From: Calothrix sp. PCC 7716
GTDB lineage: Bacteria; Cyanobacteriota; Cyanobacteriia; Cyanobacteriales; Nostocaceae
Direction of reading: 5' to 3'
Length of the DNA: 64,000 nucleotides
Assembly (NCBI RefSeq): GCF_019977735.1
Contig: NZ_AP025018.1
Span: 9,986,580 to 10,050,579, forward strand
Part shown: one piece after another, positions 53,144-62,792 of the stretch
Layout of the letters: every line of letters starts with the position of its first letter
Position numbering within the stretch: the first letter of the stretch is position 1
The notes under the pieces: generated by a model
The model's database searches: none
Told to the model about the DNA's origin: nothing
The model's input: the letters and a program-made list of their open reading frames with translations, nothing else
Position numbers and translations under genes: made by a program

Positions 53144-53722
53144 TTATTGAGCAACGTAATCAGCAGTACTTTTGTCTAATTCTTCACTTGCACGTTCCCG
53201 CATTGTATCTTGAACATGTTTTTCATGCAAACGTTCTTGCGTCATTGCTCCCCGTGCTTTTTCTTGCATTGTCAAATCAACTTTGACAACATTACGTTGA
53301 GATGTTTGAGCTTTTGGTAAAGTTAAAGTCACCACACCATCTTTTACCTCTGCTTTTACTTCCTCGTGTTTAACATTTACTGGTAACGGAATAATGCGTT
53401 GAAATTGTCCGTAACTAAATTCAGAGCGATAAAATCCTTTGTTCTCGCTAGTTTTTTCCTCTTGATATTCACCTGCAACTGCAACAGCATTTTCACTGAC
53501 TTGAATGTCTAAATCTTTAGCATCTATTCCCGGTACTTGTACTTTAAGGATAATCTCTTGATCTAATTCTTTAAGCTCAATAGCCGGATTCCAATTGAGA
53601 CCATCGAGTCTAGGGAAGACTTTATGCATTTGTTCTGGATGCATAATTTCATCAAACAAGCGATTTACGTTTTGACGTAATGCATTCAACTCTTTCAATG
53701 GTTCCCAGTGTATTAAAGACAT
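53144..53722 (-). CDS. small heat-shock protein, Hsp20/alpha-crystallin family
   Basis: 192 aa from ATG 53722, with GGAGGA 9 bp upstream; a longer open frame is not needed. The alpha-crystallin domain spans about residues 48-140 (NPAIELKELDQEIILKVQVP, GVVTLTLPKA). N-terminal MSLIHWEPLKELNALRQNVN is typical of bacterial class-A Hsp20. The C-terminal extension is long and polar (52 residues after the domain). A TGAGGA direct-repeat box lies 90 bp upstream. Confidence 0.93.
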   Translation of the reverse strand: MSLIHWEPLKELNALRQNVNRLFDEIMHPEQMHKVFPRLDGLNWNPAIELKELDQEIILKVQVPGIDAKDLDIQVSENAVAVAGEYQEEKTSENKGFYRSEFSYGQFQRIIPLPVNVKHEEVKAEVKDGVVTLTLPKAQTSQRNVVKVDLTMQEKARGAMTQERLHEKHVQDTMRERASEELDKSTADYVAQ

Positions 53723-53803
53723 ATTTATATTCCTCCAATACGCTTCTAGTTTTTGATAGTAGAGCCTTGTTTGGACTCTACTATTAAGTTTAAGAAAAAA
53801 ATT

Positions 53804-53820
53804 TGAGGAAGTTGTGAGGA
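53804..53820 (+). promoter_or_regulatory. TGAGGA-N5-TGAGGA box, upstream of hsp20
   Basis: TTTGAGGAAGTTGTGAGGA (box at 53804-53820). Two TGAGGA half-sites are 11 bp apart, centred about 90 bp upstream of the hsp20 start; read from the hsp20 strand it is TCCTCACAACTTCCTCA. Confidence 0.7.
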
Positions 53821-53991
53821 TTGTGATGGAGTTAAATATTTTAATAAAAAACAAAGCGCAATAAAAGACGTGTTTGACTTGGTGGTAGTTCATTGTATTT
53901 GTATTATTTAATACGTCAATCAGCTTCAGTATCACTCAGCCCTTGGGGAGTGGTTGTCAGGTAGTTTCAGGTTCAGGTTAAATTTTAAATT

Positions 53992-54008
53992 TGAGGAATT
54001 TGTGAAAA
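53992..54008 (+). promoter_or_regulatory. degenerate TGAGGA box
   Basis: TTTGAGGAATTTGTGAAAA: the first half-site is perfect, the second is TGAAAA, with the same 11-bp spacing and the shared TTTG context. It lies between hsp20 and the regulator gene, 240 bp before the latter. Confidence 0.5.
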
Positions 54009-54246
54009 ATTTTGAAGAAGTGTTAAGATATATGAAGTAAATTGAACTATGTAGCAGGCTACTTTGTATTATCAATATGGAAATACATAATAATTTTATG
54101 CAAAATACATTCCCCTGAAACCAAAAGCTCAGAGCTATACAAACAAAGCTTGCATCCCGCTGGCTCACTGTATCTAGAAACGATATAGTTTATTTTTACG
54201 ATTCTCAACTATAAAAGTGTAGTTACCATCGCTAAAAATTTAGATA

Positions 54247-56511
54247 ATGAAAATTTTAGTTATCGAGGATGACCTGCTTGTTTGTGAAGTGCTAAAGCTC
54301 ATTCTTAGCAATCAAAACTATGCAGTTGAGACAGCAGCAGATGGTGAAGCTGCTAAAGATTTAATTCAAACTTACGAATATGATTTAATACTACTTGATG
54401 TTATAATACCAAAGTTAGATGGTATTAGCCTTTGCCGTCAAATTCGTGACTTAGGTTTACAAACCCCAATCTTATTATTAACAGGACGCGATAGTAGTCA
54501 CGAAAAGGCAGTCGGTTTAAATGCAGGTGCGGATGATTATCTTGTTAAACCTTTCGACCAAGAAGAGTTGATAGCGAGAGTACATGCTCTTTTACGTCGT
54601 GGTAAAGTGTCTTCACAGCCTGTATTGACAGCTGGAGAATTAAAACTTGACCCGGCTACATGTCAAGTTACTTATGGTGATGAAATCTTAAATTTAACCC
54701 CAAAAGAATATGCGCTTTTAGAACTGTTAATGCGAAATAGCAAGCGGATATTTAGTTGCGGAATGATTTTAGAGCATTTATGGTCTTATGAAGAAGCTCC
54801 AGGCGAAGAAGCTGTTCGTACTCATATTAAAGGGTTACGACAAAAATTAAAAGCAGCAGGGGCATCTAGCGATTTAGTGGAAACCGTTTATGGAATTGGT
54901 TATCGATTAAAAATATCACAACACCAAAAAACTGAAAAATCTACCTCTCAAGTTGAAACTACTTCTTTTAAACAAAAAACTATTTCAACAATTGCTCTAT
55001 TATGGCATAAATATAGCTCTAATGTTGTTGAACAAGTCAATATTTTAGTAGAAGCTGCTGATGCTTTGAAGGCTAACAATTTAAATTCAAATTTACGTTC
55101 ATCCGCACAAAATGTGGCGCATACTTTTGCTAGCTTTCTAGGAAGTCTTGGTTTGAATAAAGGTTCTCAAATTGCCCGTAAAATTGAGAAACTCTTACAA
55201 TTTGAAAATGATTTAGATACAAACGATACAGCAAAAATCGATAAATTAGTACAAGATTTAGTACAAGAAATTGGGCAGTTTTCGCCACTCACGCTACATT
55301 TAGGGGAAAAAGTACAAAACGAACTTCCATCAGTGTTAGTTCTTGATAATGAATCAGTAGTTGCGGAACTGCGAAATCAAGCAATAAATAAAGGTTTACA
55401 AGTTATTGGTGCAAACGATATTAATACAGCCCGTGCTAAACTTTATAGTACACATCTAAGTATTGTTTTGCTTGACCCTACTGTTTGCGGAAGTTGGGAG
55501 GATGTTAGTAGCTTACTGACAGACCTTAAACAACGTAAACCACCTGTACCTGCTGTAATTTTTACAGAGAAGACCGATTTTGCTAGTCGTTTACAAGCCG
55601 CTCGTAAGGGTGGAAATACTTTTTTGCAGAAACCGACTACGCCAACCAAAGTCTTGGAAGTTGTAGCACAAGTATTAAAGCAAGATGAAAATTTTGAGAC
55701 TAATATTTTAGCCGTCGATGATGACCCAAAAATTTTAGAACTTTTACAAGTTTTACTGTCACCTTGGGGATTAAAAGTACATACTTTGGATAATCCCAAA
55801 AACTTTTGGGAAGTATTAGAAGCAACGAAGCCACATTTACTTATCTTGGATGTAGAAATGCCAGAGATAAACGGTATTGAGCTTTGTCAAGTAGTTCGTA
55901 ATGACCCTTATTGGGGTGATTTGCCAATTGTTTTTTTAACGGCTCATACTGGTTCTGATATTATAAATCAAATATTTACCGTAGGCGCCGATGATTTTGT
56001 GAGCAAGCCAATTGTAGGCCCTGAACTTATCGCTTGCATTCTGAACCGTTTGGAACGTAATAAATTATTGCGACGTGTAGCACAAAGCCAATCTTCTGTA
56101 GACCGCAATTCTTGTTCATACTGGCGTACTATATTTGATGCGGAACCAGAATGCGTAAAAGTACTTGCTGCCGATGGGACTTTACTAGAAATGAATCCAG
56201 CAGGATTTACGATGATTGAAGCAGAAAAAGCAGATGATGTAATTGGCCGCAATATTTACTCTTTAATCACCCTGGAATATCGCGATGCATTTGAAAGACT
56301 AAATCAAAAAGTATTTGCAGGCGGTTCTGGAACTTTAGAATTTGAGATAATTACTTGTAAAGGAAACCATCGATGGCTGCAAACTCACGCTGTACCTATG
56401 CAGCAACCTGATAAAAGCATAGTCGCAGTCTTGATTACACGTGATATTACCAACCATAAACAAGCTTTATTAGAATTGAAGAAAATCGAGAAGTTGTTTC
56501 AATCAAGTTAA
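54247..56511 (+). CDS. multi-receiver OmpR-type response regulator (REC-wHTH-Hpt-REC-REC-PAS)
   Basis: 754 aa. REC1 (1-120, Asp51 in LILLDVIIPKLDG) is followed by an OmpR/PhoB winged helix (about 128-225; LTPKEYALLELLMRNSKRIF, EEAVRTHIKGLRQKLKAAGA, VETVYGIGYRLK), an Hpt-like four-helix segment (about 255-345; AQNVAHTFASFLGSLG), REC2 (about 360-475, degenerate), REC3 (about 483-605, Asp in LLILDVEMPEING) and PAS (about 625-745). There is no kinase. It thus takes phosphate at several points and can bind DNA. OmpR-type dimers read direct repeats with ~11-bp period, exactly like the boxes around this gene. Downstream neighbours are the USP and acetate-CoA ligase genes. Confidence 0.88.
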   Translation: MKILVIEDDLLVCEVLKLILSNQNYAVETAADGEAAKDLIQTYEYDLILLDVIIPKLDGISLCRQIRDLGLQTPILLLTGRDSSHEKAVGLNAGADDYLVKPFDQEELIARVHALLRRGKVSSQPVLTAGELKLDPATCQVTYGDEILNLTPKEYALLELLMRNSKRIFSCGMILEHLWSYEEAPGEEAVRTHIKGLRQKLKAAGASSDLVETVYGIGYRLKISQHQKTEKSTSQVETTSFKQKTISTIALLWHKYSSNVVEQVNILVEAADALKANNLNSNLRSSAQNVAHTFASFLGSLGLNKGSQIARKIEKLLQFENDLDTNDTAKIDKLVQDLVQEIGQFSPLTLHLGEKVQNELPSVLVLDNESVVAELRNQAINKGLQVIGANDINTARAKLYSTHLSIVLLDPTVCGSWEDVSSLLTDLKQRKPPVPAVIFTEKTDFASRLQAARKGGNTFLQKPTTPTKVLEVVAQVLKQDENFETNILAVDDDPKILELLQVLLSPWGLKVHTLDNPKNFWEVLEATKPHLLILDVEMPEINGIELCQVVRNDPYWGDLPIVFLTAHTGSDIINQIFTVGADDFVSKPIVGPELIACILNRLERNKLLRRVAQSQSSVDRNSCSYWRTIFDAEPECVKVLAADGTLLEMNPAGFTMIEAEKADDVIGRNIYSLITLEYRDAFERLNQKVFAGGSGTLEFEIITCKGNHRWLQTHAVPMQQPDKSIVAVLITRDITNHKQALLELKKIEKLFQSS

Positions 56512-56584
56512 TCAAGCAGTTTATGAGCGATGCACAAATGCTTTTATATAGGACTACTATTTGAGTTTTGAAATGTACGCTTAT

Positions 56585-56630
56585 GTGGGCAATGCCCACC
56601 TTATCATGGTTTTGGTGGGCATTGCCCACC
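56585..56630. repeat. two GTGGGCANTGCCCAC palindromes
   Basis: GTGGGCAATGCCCAC (56585-56599) and GGTGGGCATTGCCCACC (56614-56630), separated by 14 bp. A third copy, GGTGGGCACTGCCCACC, is at 60675-60691. It is a dispersed palindromic repeat between genes. Confidence 0.7.
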
Positions 56631-56690
56631 TTACACATACTTAGATTTTTTCAAAAATCAAACCGGATTTCTATATATACAAAAAGAAGT

Positions 56691-56707
56691 TGAGGAACTC
56701 GTGAGGA
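56691..56707 (+). promoter_or_regulatory. TGAGGA box, upstream copy before the USP gene
   Basis: TTGAGGAACTCGTGAGGA, 11-bp spacing. Faces the opposite way from the box at 56771; the two enclose about 60 bp. Confidence 0.65.
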
Positions 56708-56770
56708 TGAGTAAAGTGCGTAATAAAACTTCAAAAACAACAACACCGTTTTCCTTTTTTACTCTGGCAA

Positions 56771-56787
56771 TCCTCACAAGTTCCTCA
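56771..56787 (-). promoter_or_regulatory. TGAGGA box, downstream copy before the USP gene
   Basis: On the plus strand TCCTCACAAGTTCCTCAAAT, an exact reverse complement of the consensus, centred about 63 bp upstream of the USP start. Its orientation relative to the gene is the same as at hsp20 and at the three genes further on. Confidence 0.7.
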
Positions 56788-56841
56788 AATTATTTGCGTA
56801 TAAACAGAATTGTGAGGTATTAACACTCAGAGGTTTTAAAT

Positions 56842-57369
56842 ATGTTTCACAAGATTTTAGTTGCAATTGATAACTCTGATATTTGCCAGCCCGTTTTTGA
56901 AAAAGCTGTATCGCTTGCAAAATTAGCAGATGCTCATCTAATGTTGTTCAACGTCATATCACCCTTCGACGAACAATATCCTTACCCTGCTTATATTAAC
57001 GGTAATTTCATTGCCCTAAATTTGCATGAAGAAGCTATGAAAGAATATATGGGAGAATGGGAAAAACTTAAACAAGACGGAATTAATTTTTTAAGTCAAC
57101 GTTGTCAACAAGCAAGAGATATGGGTGTCAATGCAGAATTTACACAGCACCTTGGCGACCCTAGTCGAATGATTTGCGAATTAGCTCGTAATTGGAACGC
57201 TGATTTAATTATTCTCGGTCGTCGTGGTCATACTGGGTTGAGTGAGTTACTATTGGGTAGCGTTAGTAATTACGTATTGCATCATGCTCCTTGTTCTGTT
57301 CTAACAGTACAACAACCAATAAAACTTAATACAGAAGAACTCCAACAAATACAAACAGCCCCTGTCTAA
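56842..57369 (+). CDS. universal stress protein (UspA family, ATP-binding type)
   Basis: 175 aa. It begins MFHKILVAIDNSD and has the nucleotide loop GRRGHTGLSELLLGSVSNYV (G-2x-G-9x-G-S), the signature of ATP-binding USPs, and ends HAPCSVLTVQQP. Soluble, cytoplasmic. USPs of this type help cells survive starvation, low oxygen or dormancy in many bacteria. It is preceded by paired TGAGGA boxes. Confidence 0.93.
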   Translation: MFHKILVAIDNSDICQPVFEKAVSLAKLADAHLMLFNVISPFDEQYPYPAYINGNFIALNLHEEAMKEYMGEWEKLKQDGINFLSQRCQQARDMGVNAEFTQHLGDPSRMICELARNWNADLIILGRRGHTGLSELLLGSVSNYVLHHAPCSVLTVQQPIKLNTEELQQIQTAPV

Positions 57370-57441
57370 TATTGTAAATAAGTATGGCTACTTAATTAAG
57401 TTTAAGTAATTGCAGCACATCCTCAAAACGCGGTATTTGTT

Positions 57442-57633
57442 ATGAAAAAAGAAGCAATGGATGCTTTAGAAGCATTAGTTGATAAGTTTACATTAAGCGC
57501 CATTTTAGAGTTACTAGAGCGGATATGCCATAAAAAGGCAGAAAATCTCAGAAATAATTGGGAAGATGAGACTTTGGCAAAATTATGGGAGAAAGCTGCA
57601 AGACAAATTGAACAGATAAATGTTGATATTTAG
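57442..57633 (+). CDS. small helical protein of unknown function (63 aa)
   Basis: MKKEAMDALEALVDKFTLSA, ILELLERICHKKAENLRNNW, with helical and charged character throughout. It lies 72 bp after the USP gene on the same strand, probably cotranscribed. Convergent with the acetate-CoA ligase gene. No known motif. Confidence 0.6.
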   Translation: MKKEAMDALEALVDKFTLSAILELLERICHKKAENLRNNWEDETLAKLWEKAARQIEQINVDI

Positions 57634-57689
57634 CTATCACCTAGTTATTATGTTCTCAGTATTTTCAAATATAAGCGAAAGTTGGCTTT

Positions 57690-60455
57690 CTACAAATTAA
57701 TTTCGACTTTGACTACAGAATTATCATCACTGTTATATTTGAGAAAGCCAAGTTTTTCACAAATTCTTTGCATCCCTCTATTCTCAAGCAGAATAGAGGC
57801 GCCAATTCCAGTTAAATTTTCATCACGTCCAATTTGCAGCAGTCGCTTGAGTAATTCTGTTCCTAGTCCTTGGCATTGAAAGCGGTCGTTAACTAACATG
57901 GCAAACTCTGCTGTATTGCTGCCGTGTATTTTACTCAGGCGCCCGACTGCTAAAATTTCGTGTTGTTGAGTTTTTGGATTTTTATAGTCAGCGACAAGTA
58001 CCATTTCTCGGTCATAATCAATAAAACAAATCCGTGTGAGACGTTCGTGGGCAATGCGCTGAGTCAGTTTAATCAAATGAAAGTACCGAAAATAAACGCT
58101 TTCTTCGGATAAAGTTTTGTGAAATTGAATCATTAACGCCTCATCTTCAGGACGAATAGGACGAATTGTCACGGACATACCGTTTTTCATTGTCCAGGGT
58201 GAAACATATTGTGTAGGGTAGGGACGAATTGCTAGTTTTGGTAATTGGGTTTCGCTTTTATTTAAATCGTGAAGAACAATACGAGCATCAAGAGCAACTA
58301 GGAAGTTTTGATTTGCTTCTTTTTTGGTTGAATTTATTTCTGATTTTGCTAAAAGAGGGTTAATATCAATTTCTTTAATCCACTGTTGCTCGACCACAAG
58401 TTGACTGAACCTAACTAAAATTTGTTCTAAAGCTTCTATGTTGATGGGTTTTCGACCGCGAACACCTTTGAAAGCTTTATATATATGGGTTTGCTCCATC
58501 AATAACCGTGCCAAAGTAGTATTGAGTGGGGGAAGTGCTAACGCAGTATCTTGAAATACTTCAACTAATTGCCCACCACAACCAAATAGTAATACTGGGC
58601 CAAATTGTGAGTCGATACTGCTACCGAGAATTAATTCATAACTGTTTTTTAGGTCTACCATTGGTTGGACGGTAACACCTAAGAAGTTTTGAGTATTGAT
58701 TTCTTGAATTTGGTAATACGCATCTTGTACAGCTTCTGCATTTTGCAAATTCAAATGTACCCCACCCACATCCGTTTTATGGGTAATAGTTTCAGAAAAT
58801 ATCTTGAGAACAACAGGATAACCTATTTTCTCAGCTAATTGAACTGCTTGCTGTTGAGTTGTTGCAATATATGTTTCAACTGTGGGAATATCATAAGCAG
58901 CAAGAACTTGTTTTGACTCCACTTCTGTAAGTAAAGTTCTCCCAGCTTGCCTTGCTTTTTGAATAATCGTTTCTGCTACGACACGGCTACATACAGACAT
59001 ATCCGTATCTGCACAACCAATTAGTATGGGAGTTTCGTACAAAGACCGTAAGTTATAACTATAACGCCACATATAGTTAAATACACGTGCTGCCGTATCG
59101 GGAAATGGAAATGTCGGAATCGAAGCTTGATTGAGAATTTCTGCTCCCGCTTGTACATCAGCATCACCCATCCAACTTGCTAGTATAGGCTTACCAATTT
59201 TGGCATAAGGTTTTAATAGACGTGCGGTTTGGGTTGGGTTGGTCATTGCTTGAGGTGTAAGAATGACTAGTAACCCGTCACTATTTGGGTCTTTAGCTGC
59301 AATTTCAACTGCTTGAATGTAACGATTTGGGTCTGCATCTCCCAGCAAATCTATAGGATTATTGTGGTTGCCATGAGTAGGCAATATTTGGTGAAGTGCA
59401 TCATCAGTTTGCTTTGATAATTCTGCCAACTCTCCACCATTCGTTATCAGTGCATCAGTTGCTAATACTCCTGGGCCTCCAGCATTGGTAATAATTGTCA
59501 ATTTTGAACCCTTGGGACGAGGTTGTTTTGCTAATACTTCTGCCATGTCGAATAAGTCGGAGATGCTATTAACACGCAATACTCCACATCGCCGCAATGC
59601 AGCATCGAATACTGCGTCACTTCCCACTAACGCTCCTGTATGGGAGGTTGCGGCTTTTGCTGCGGCTTCTGTACGTCCAGCTTTGATTAAAATTATTGGC
59701 TTGGTCAAGGCAACTTCCCGCGCGGCAGAAAGAAATGAGCGGGCATCACCAATCGATTCCATGTAAATCAAAATACTTTCTGTATGTGGGTCTTCACTTA
59801 AGTAATAAATTAAATCGCCCCAACCAACATCAAGCATAGAGCCAATTGAAATAAACGAGCTAAACCCAACATTTTCACGAAAACTCCAGTCCAATATTGC
59901 CGTACACAAGGCGCCACTTTGGCTAATGAATCCAACTTTACCAGGTAATGCCATACTACTGGCAAAGGTAGCATTTAGACCAGTATGGGTGTTAATAATA
60001 CCCAAGCAGTTAGGACCAATCAACCGCATTTTGCTTCGACGCACCTGTTCTAACACCTGCTGTTCTAAAAAGGCGCCTTGTATACCCGTTTCCTTAAAAC
60101 CTGCCGAAAGAATAATTGCCCCCTTAACACCTGCATCAACACACTCAGCAATTACAGATGGAACAGTTACAGATGGTGTCGCAATAATTGCTAAATCTAT
60201 AGCTTCTGGAACGGTGCCAATATTTGGGTAAGTTTTGATACCGAGAATACTGTGATGTTTAGGATTAACTGGAAACACTGTACCGCCAAAGGAGTTGCTA
60301 ATTAGATTCCAAAGGACAGTACGCCCAACACTATTTTCTCTCTCGCTTGCACCAATAACAGCGATAGTTTTGGGAGCAAAGATAACATCGAGGGGATGAT
60401 GTTCTTCTCGAAAAATATCATAAGCGCGGTCACTTGCCATTTGTATCGACTTCAT
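57690..60455 (-). CDS. acetate-CoA ligase (ADP-forming) fused to GNAT acetyltransferase (Pat/PatZ-like)
   Basis: 921 aa. CoA-binding domain (about 20-150; [20 protein letters not shown]), Succ-CoA-ligase-like domains with the phospho-His motif [12 protein letters not shown] (about 270), an ATP-grasp domain (about 500-700; [20 protein letters not shown]) and a C-terminal GNAT (about 750-921; [14 protein letters not shown] is the acetyl-CoA loop). In E. coli PatZ, as I recall, the SHTG His is lost and the ligase part is only regulatory; here it is kept, so the ligase may be active, making ATP and acetate from acetyl-CoA, while the GNAT acetylates proteins. A TGAGGA box lies 141 bp upstream. Confidence 0.9.
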   Translation of the reverse strand: MKSIQMASDRAYDIFREEHHPLDVIFAPKTIAVIGASERENSVGRTVLWNLISNSFGGTVFPVNPKHHSILGIKTYPNIGTVPEAIDLAIIATPSVTVPSVIAECVDAGVKGAIILSAGFKETGIQGAFLEQQVLEQVRRSKMRLIGPNCLGIINTHTGLNATFASSMALPGKVGFISQSGALCTAILDWSFRENVGFSSFISIGSMLDVGWGDLIYYLSEDPHTESILIYMESIGDARSFLSAAREVALTKPIILIKAGRTEAAAKAATSHTGALVGSDAVFDAALRRCGVLRVNSISDLFDMAEVLAKQPRPKGSKLTIITNAGGPGVLATDALITNGGELAELSKQTDDALHQILPTHGNHNNPIDLLGDADPNRYIQAVEIAAKDPNSDGLLVILTPQAMTNPTQTARLLKPYAKIGKPILASWMGDADVQAGAEILNQASIPTFPFPDTAARVFNYMWRYSYNLRSLYETPILIGCADTDMSVCSRVVAETIIQKARQAGRTLLTEVESKQVLAAYDIPTVETYIATTQQQAVQLAEKIGYPVVLKIFSETITHKTDVGGVHLNLQNAEAVQDAYYQIQEINTQNFLGVTVQPMVDLKNSYELILGSSIDSQFGPVLLFGCGGQLVEVFQDTALALPPLNTTLARLLMEQTHIYKAFKGVRGRKPINIEALEQILVRFSQLVVEQQWIKEIDINPLLAKSEINSTKKEANQNFLVALDARIVLHDLNKSETQLPKLAIRPYPTQYVSPWTMKNGMSVTIRPIRPEDEALMIQFHKTLSEESVYFRYFHLIKLTQRIAHERLTRICFIDYDREMVLVADYKNPKTQQHEILAVGRLSKIHGSNTAEFAMLVNDRFQCQGLGTELLKRLLQIGRDENLTGIGASILLENRGMQRICEKLGFLKYNSDDNSVVKVEINL

Positions 60456-60587
60456 AGCTTCTCACTAAGTAAAAAATTAAAAATTAAAAGCTGCTGCATC
60501 TGCATGACAACCGCGATAAGCAAGAACAAAAGTAAGAAGCGCGCGTTGCACACATTTGCTCTTACTTTAAGTTATAGGCAAATATTT

Positions 60588-60604
60588 TGAGGAACTTGTG
60601 AGGA
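60588..60604 (+). promoter_or_regulatory. TGAGGA box, upstream of the acetate-CoA ligase gene
   Basis: TTTTGAGGAACTTGTGAGGA, perfect consensus, centred 141 bp before the ligase start (minus strand). Confidence 0.7.
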
Positions 60605-60674
60605 AAGTTAAAGCAAGGGCAGAATTATAGCTATCAAACTTTACAGTATAAAAAGCTACTTTTATATTAAGTAT

Positions 60675-60691
60675 GGTGGGCACTGCCCACC
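60675..60691. repeat. GGTGGGCACTGCCCACC palindrome
   Basis: 17 bp, one central base unpaired. Third copy of the family seen at 56585-56630. It lies between the acetate-CoA ligase box and the end of the 411-aa gene. Confidence 0.7.
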
Positions 60692-60733
60692 ATACCAAAT
60701 CTACTGAAAGCGGGAATATTCCCAAAATACTAA

Positions 60734-61969
60734 TTACACAGTAGCAAAAACTTGATTTTGAATTTTGTATTTAAGCTCAGTATCCTGATAAATTTCAGCC
60801 CGAAGTGGACTATAAATCATTTCGTACCAAAAATGTCCGACTCGTGTATCAAATTCGTTTGGTTGATTTCGCATAAACAAATGCAGGCATTTTGCAAACT
60901 TAGCAGGTAACAACTGGCATGAGAAATTGCTAGCGTTTCTCTCATAAGGGTGTACCAAAGACTCGATATGCAAATTAGTAGTTAAACCATAAGCAGGGTA
61001 AGGTGGTTCAGTAGAACCTAATGCAAACCAATCAGGTACAGGAAATACTTGCTGTATATCTTGTGTATGTCCCATATTCATGTGAGCAAAATAGTGCAGC
61101 CCAAAGTTGAGATAAACAACTTCTGGACTATCTATAATTCGATCTTCTTCTGCCTTTGGTTTTCCTTTGACAAATAATTCTTCAATTAGATAGTCGGCGC
61201 CTGCGTATAAACTAATTACTCGGTATAGTTTGCATATTAAATGCCGATTATGGCCTGTAACTGGGTCTGCACCCATATAATCGAAAGGCTCCGAGGCAAT
61301 AGTAATACTAGCTCGTACACAACCGCTCGATTGCGATACTAAACTATACGAATGGTTGTACAAATGAACTTGATAGTAAGGTAATTTTGGATCAGAAACA
61401 CCTGGTAATTGAAGTGCAGCCACCTGCATACACCGTTTCTCTGGGTCTTGACCTAACCATTCACCTCTTGCCGCAGGGAAAGGGTCTAAAATTTCTTGGT
61501 GGTCTAGCTGAATACTCGTTGCTGAACCAGAAAACCAATTCCGCTCATTATCTTCAGGCGCAGGTATTAAATTAAACCAGACAATCAAACGACTGTTTGA
61601 CAATCTAACTCCACGTTCGCGTCCGTCTGCTCCATAAACCACTTCCACAAAAGGCTCACCCAGATTTTGAGGCATTGGCTTTCCTCGGTCTAGTTTAATA
61701 AAGCCCGAAACAAACATATCATCTTCTGAACCTGGCGGAATCGGCTTTGATAGAGAGAAAATTAAAGTATCACGCTCCAAGTCCTCTGGGTCAACTTGGT
61801 CAACTTGGGCTTTTATTGGTGCGTGTGAAAGGTCACGTAAGTCACTTAATACTAGTTCTTCTGGTGGAATTTGAAATTGTTGATAAATGGGTTGCCAAGG
61901 AAGGGTAATAAAACCGCTTCGCCAATAATTCGATGGGTTAAAAACGGCTAATAAATTAATAGATGGCAT
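60734..61969 (-). CDS. uncharacterised 411-aa soluble protein
   Basis: No recognised family. Begins MPSINLLAVFNPSNYWRSGF. Beta-rich appearance with many aromatic residues, no signal peptide or membrane helix; blocks PVTGHNRHLICKLYRVISLY and FGLHYFAHMNMGHTQDIQQV (His-rich) look conserved. The gene has its own TGAGGA box 101 bp upstream, which ties it to the stress cluster. Possibly an enzyme with a metal site at the His cluster (guess). Confidence 0.6.
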   Translation of the reverse strand: MPSINLLAVFNPSNYWRSGFITLPWQPIYQQFQIPPEELVLSDLRDLSHAPIKAQVDQVDPEDLERDTLIFSLSKPIPPGSEDDMFVSGFIKLDRGKPMPQNLGEPFVEVVYGADGRERGVRLSNSRLIVWFNLIPAPEDNERNWFSGSATSIQLDHQEILDPFPAARGEWLGQDPEKRCMQVAALQLPGVSDPKLPYYQVHLYNHSYSLVSQSSGCVRASITIASEPFDYMGADPVTGHNRHLICKLYRVISLYAGADYLIEELFVKGKPKAEEDRIIDSPEVVYLNFGLHYFAHMNMGHTQDIQQVFPVPDWFALGSTEPPYPAYGLTTNLHIESLVHPYERNASNFSCQLLPAKFAKCLHLFMRNQPNEFDTRVGHFWYEMIYSPLRAEIYQDTELKYKIQNQVFATV

Positions 61970-62061
61970 TGATATAGCCCTCAGTGTAGCTTTATAATTT
62001 ACCTACTAGCCAAACGCCTGCTGCGCTTTTCTAGAGATTTTTTGAGATTAAAAAAATAATT

Positions 62062-62078
62062 TGAGGAACTTGTGAGGA
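62062..62078 (+). promoter_or_regulatory. TGAGGA box, upstream of the 411-aa gene
   Basis: TTTGAGGAACTTGTGAGGA, perfect consensus, centred 101 bp before the start at 61969. It lies in the 123-bp gap after the 211-aa gene, so the 411-aa gene has its own promoter. Confidence 0.7.
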
Positions 62079-62092
62079 ATTTGAAATTTTAG

Positions 62093-62728
62093 TTAAATCT
62101 GTGCTTTTTGTAGTTTTAACAACCAAACTAAAGCAATACCTGTTATTCCACCAATCACGGCGCCCATTGTTGCTCCAGTCGCAGCGGTGATAAGAGTAGT
62201 TTGAACACTTAAACTATCCCTTACCATCCCGGCGCCAACAAATGCTATTACTAAACCCAAAGCCCAAGCAAGAGCATTTACACCTACCCAGCAAATTGAA
62301 AAACGAATTTGAGTCCTTAGTACGAGCCATTGGCAAAATCCCAGCACTACCCCTAAACCAGCACCAACCAAGACTAATCCTTGGATAAATACTGTTATAT
62401 TCGAGGTGCCAGCATAAGCAAGTGCCATCAAAGTACTAATAGTTAGCCCAGTAAACCAAGCCAACAAAGAGCCAATTAATGTAGCTACAATCCATTGAGC
62501 AGAATGTTGAATATAACGACGAAGAACAAGCCATTGGGCAGACCCTAAAATTATTCCCTCTAAGGCGCCAAGTAAAGTAAAAGTACCCTGAATGTAACCA
62601 ACACGACTGATTACAATACCTACTACAGCTACTATCGCTAAATTCATTAAAGAAGCAATCGATGTTGCTAGCACCCAACGTTCCCACAAAATTAAGCTAT
62701 TCCAATGGCTTATACGGCGCCGTTTCAT
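62093..62728 (-). CDS. uncharacterised membrane protein, 211 aa
   Basis: Six or so hydrophobic helices rich in Gly and Ala, with two repeated halves: GSAQWLVLRRYIQHSAQWIV (about 62-81) and GFCQWLVLRTQIRFSICWVG (about 130-149). Each holds a QWLVLR-x-x-I motif, so the protein arose by internal duplication. The short basic start (MKRRRISHWNSLILWERWVL) suggests a cytoplasmic N-terminus. Function unknown. A TGAGGA box lies 73 bp upstream. Confidence 0.7.
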   Translation of the reverse strand: MKRRRISHWNSLILWERWVLATSIASLMNLAIVAVVGIVISRVGYIQGTFTLLGALEGIILGSAQWLVLRRYIQHSAQWIVATLIGSLLAWFTGLTISTLMALAYAGTSNITVFIQGLVLVGAGLGVVLGFCQWLVLRTQIRFSICWVGVNALAWALGLVIAFVGAGMVRDSLSVQTTLITAATGATMGAVIGGITGIALVWLLKLQKAQI

Positions 62729-62792
62729 AGTTGCTACCTCACAATTTCTCCCGCTTGGCGTTAAGCTATATCTCGGTTATAAGTGATTAATT

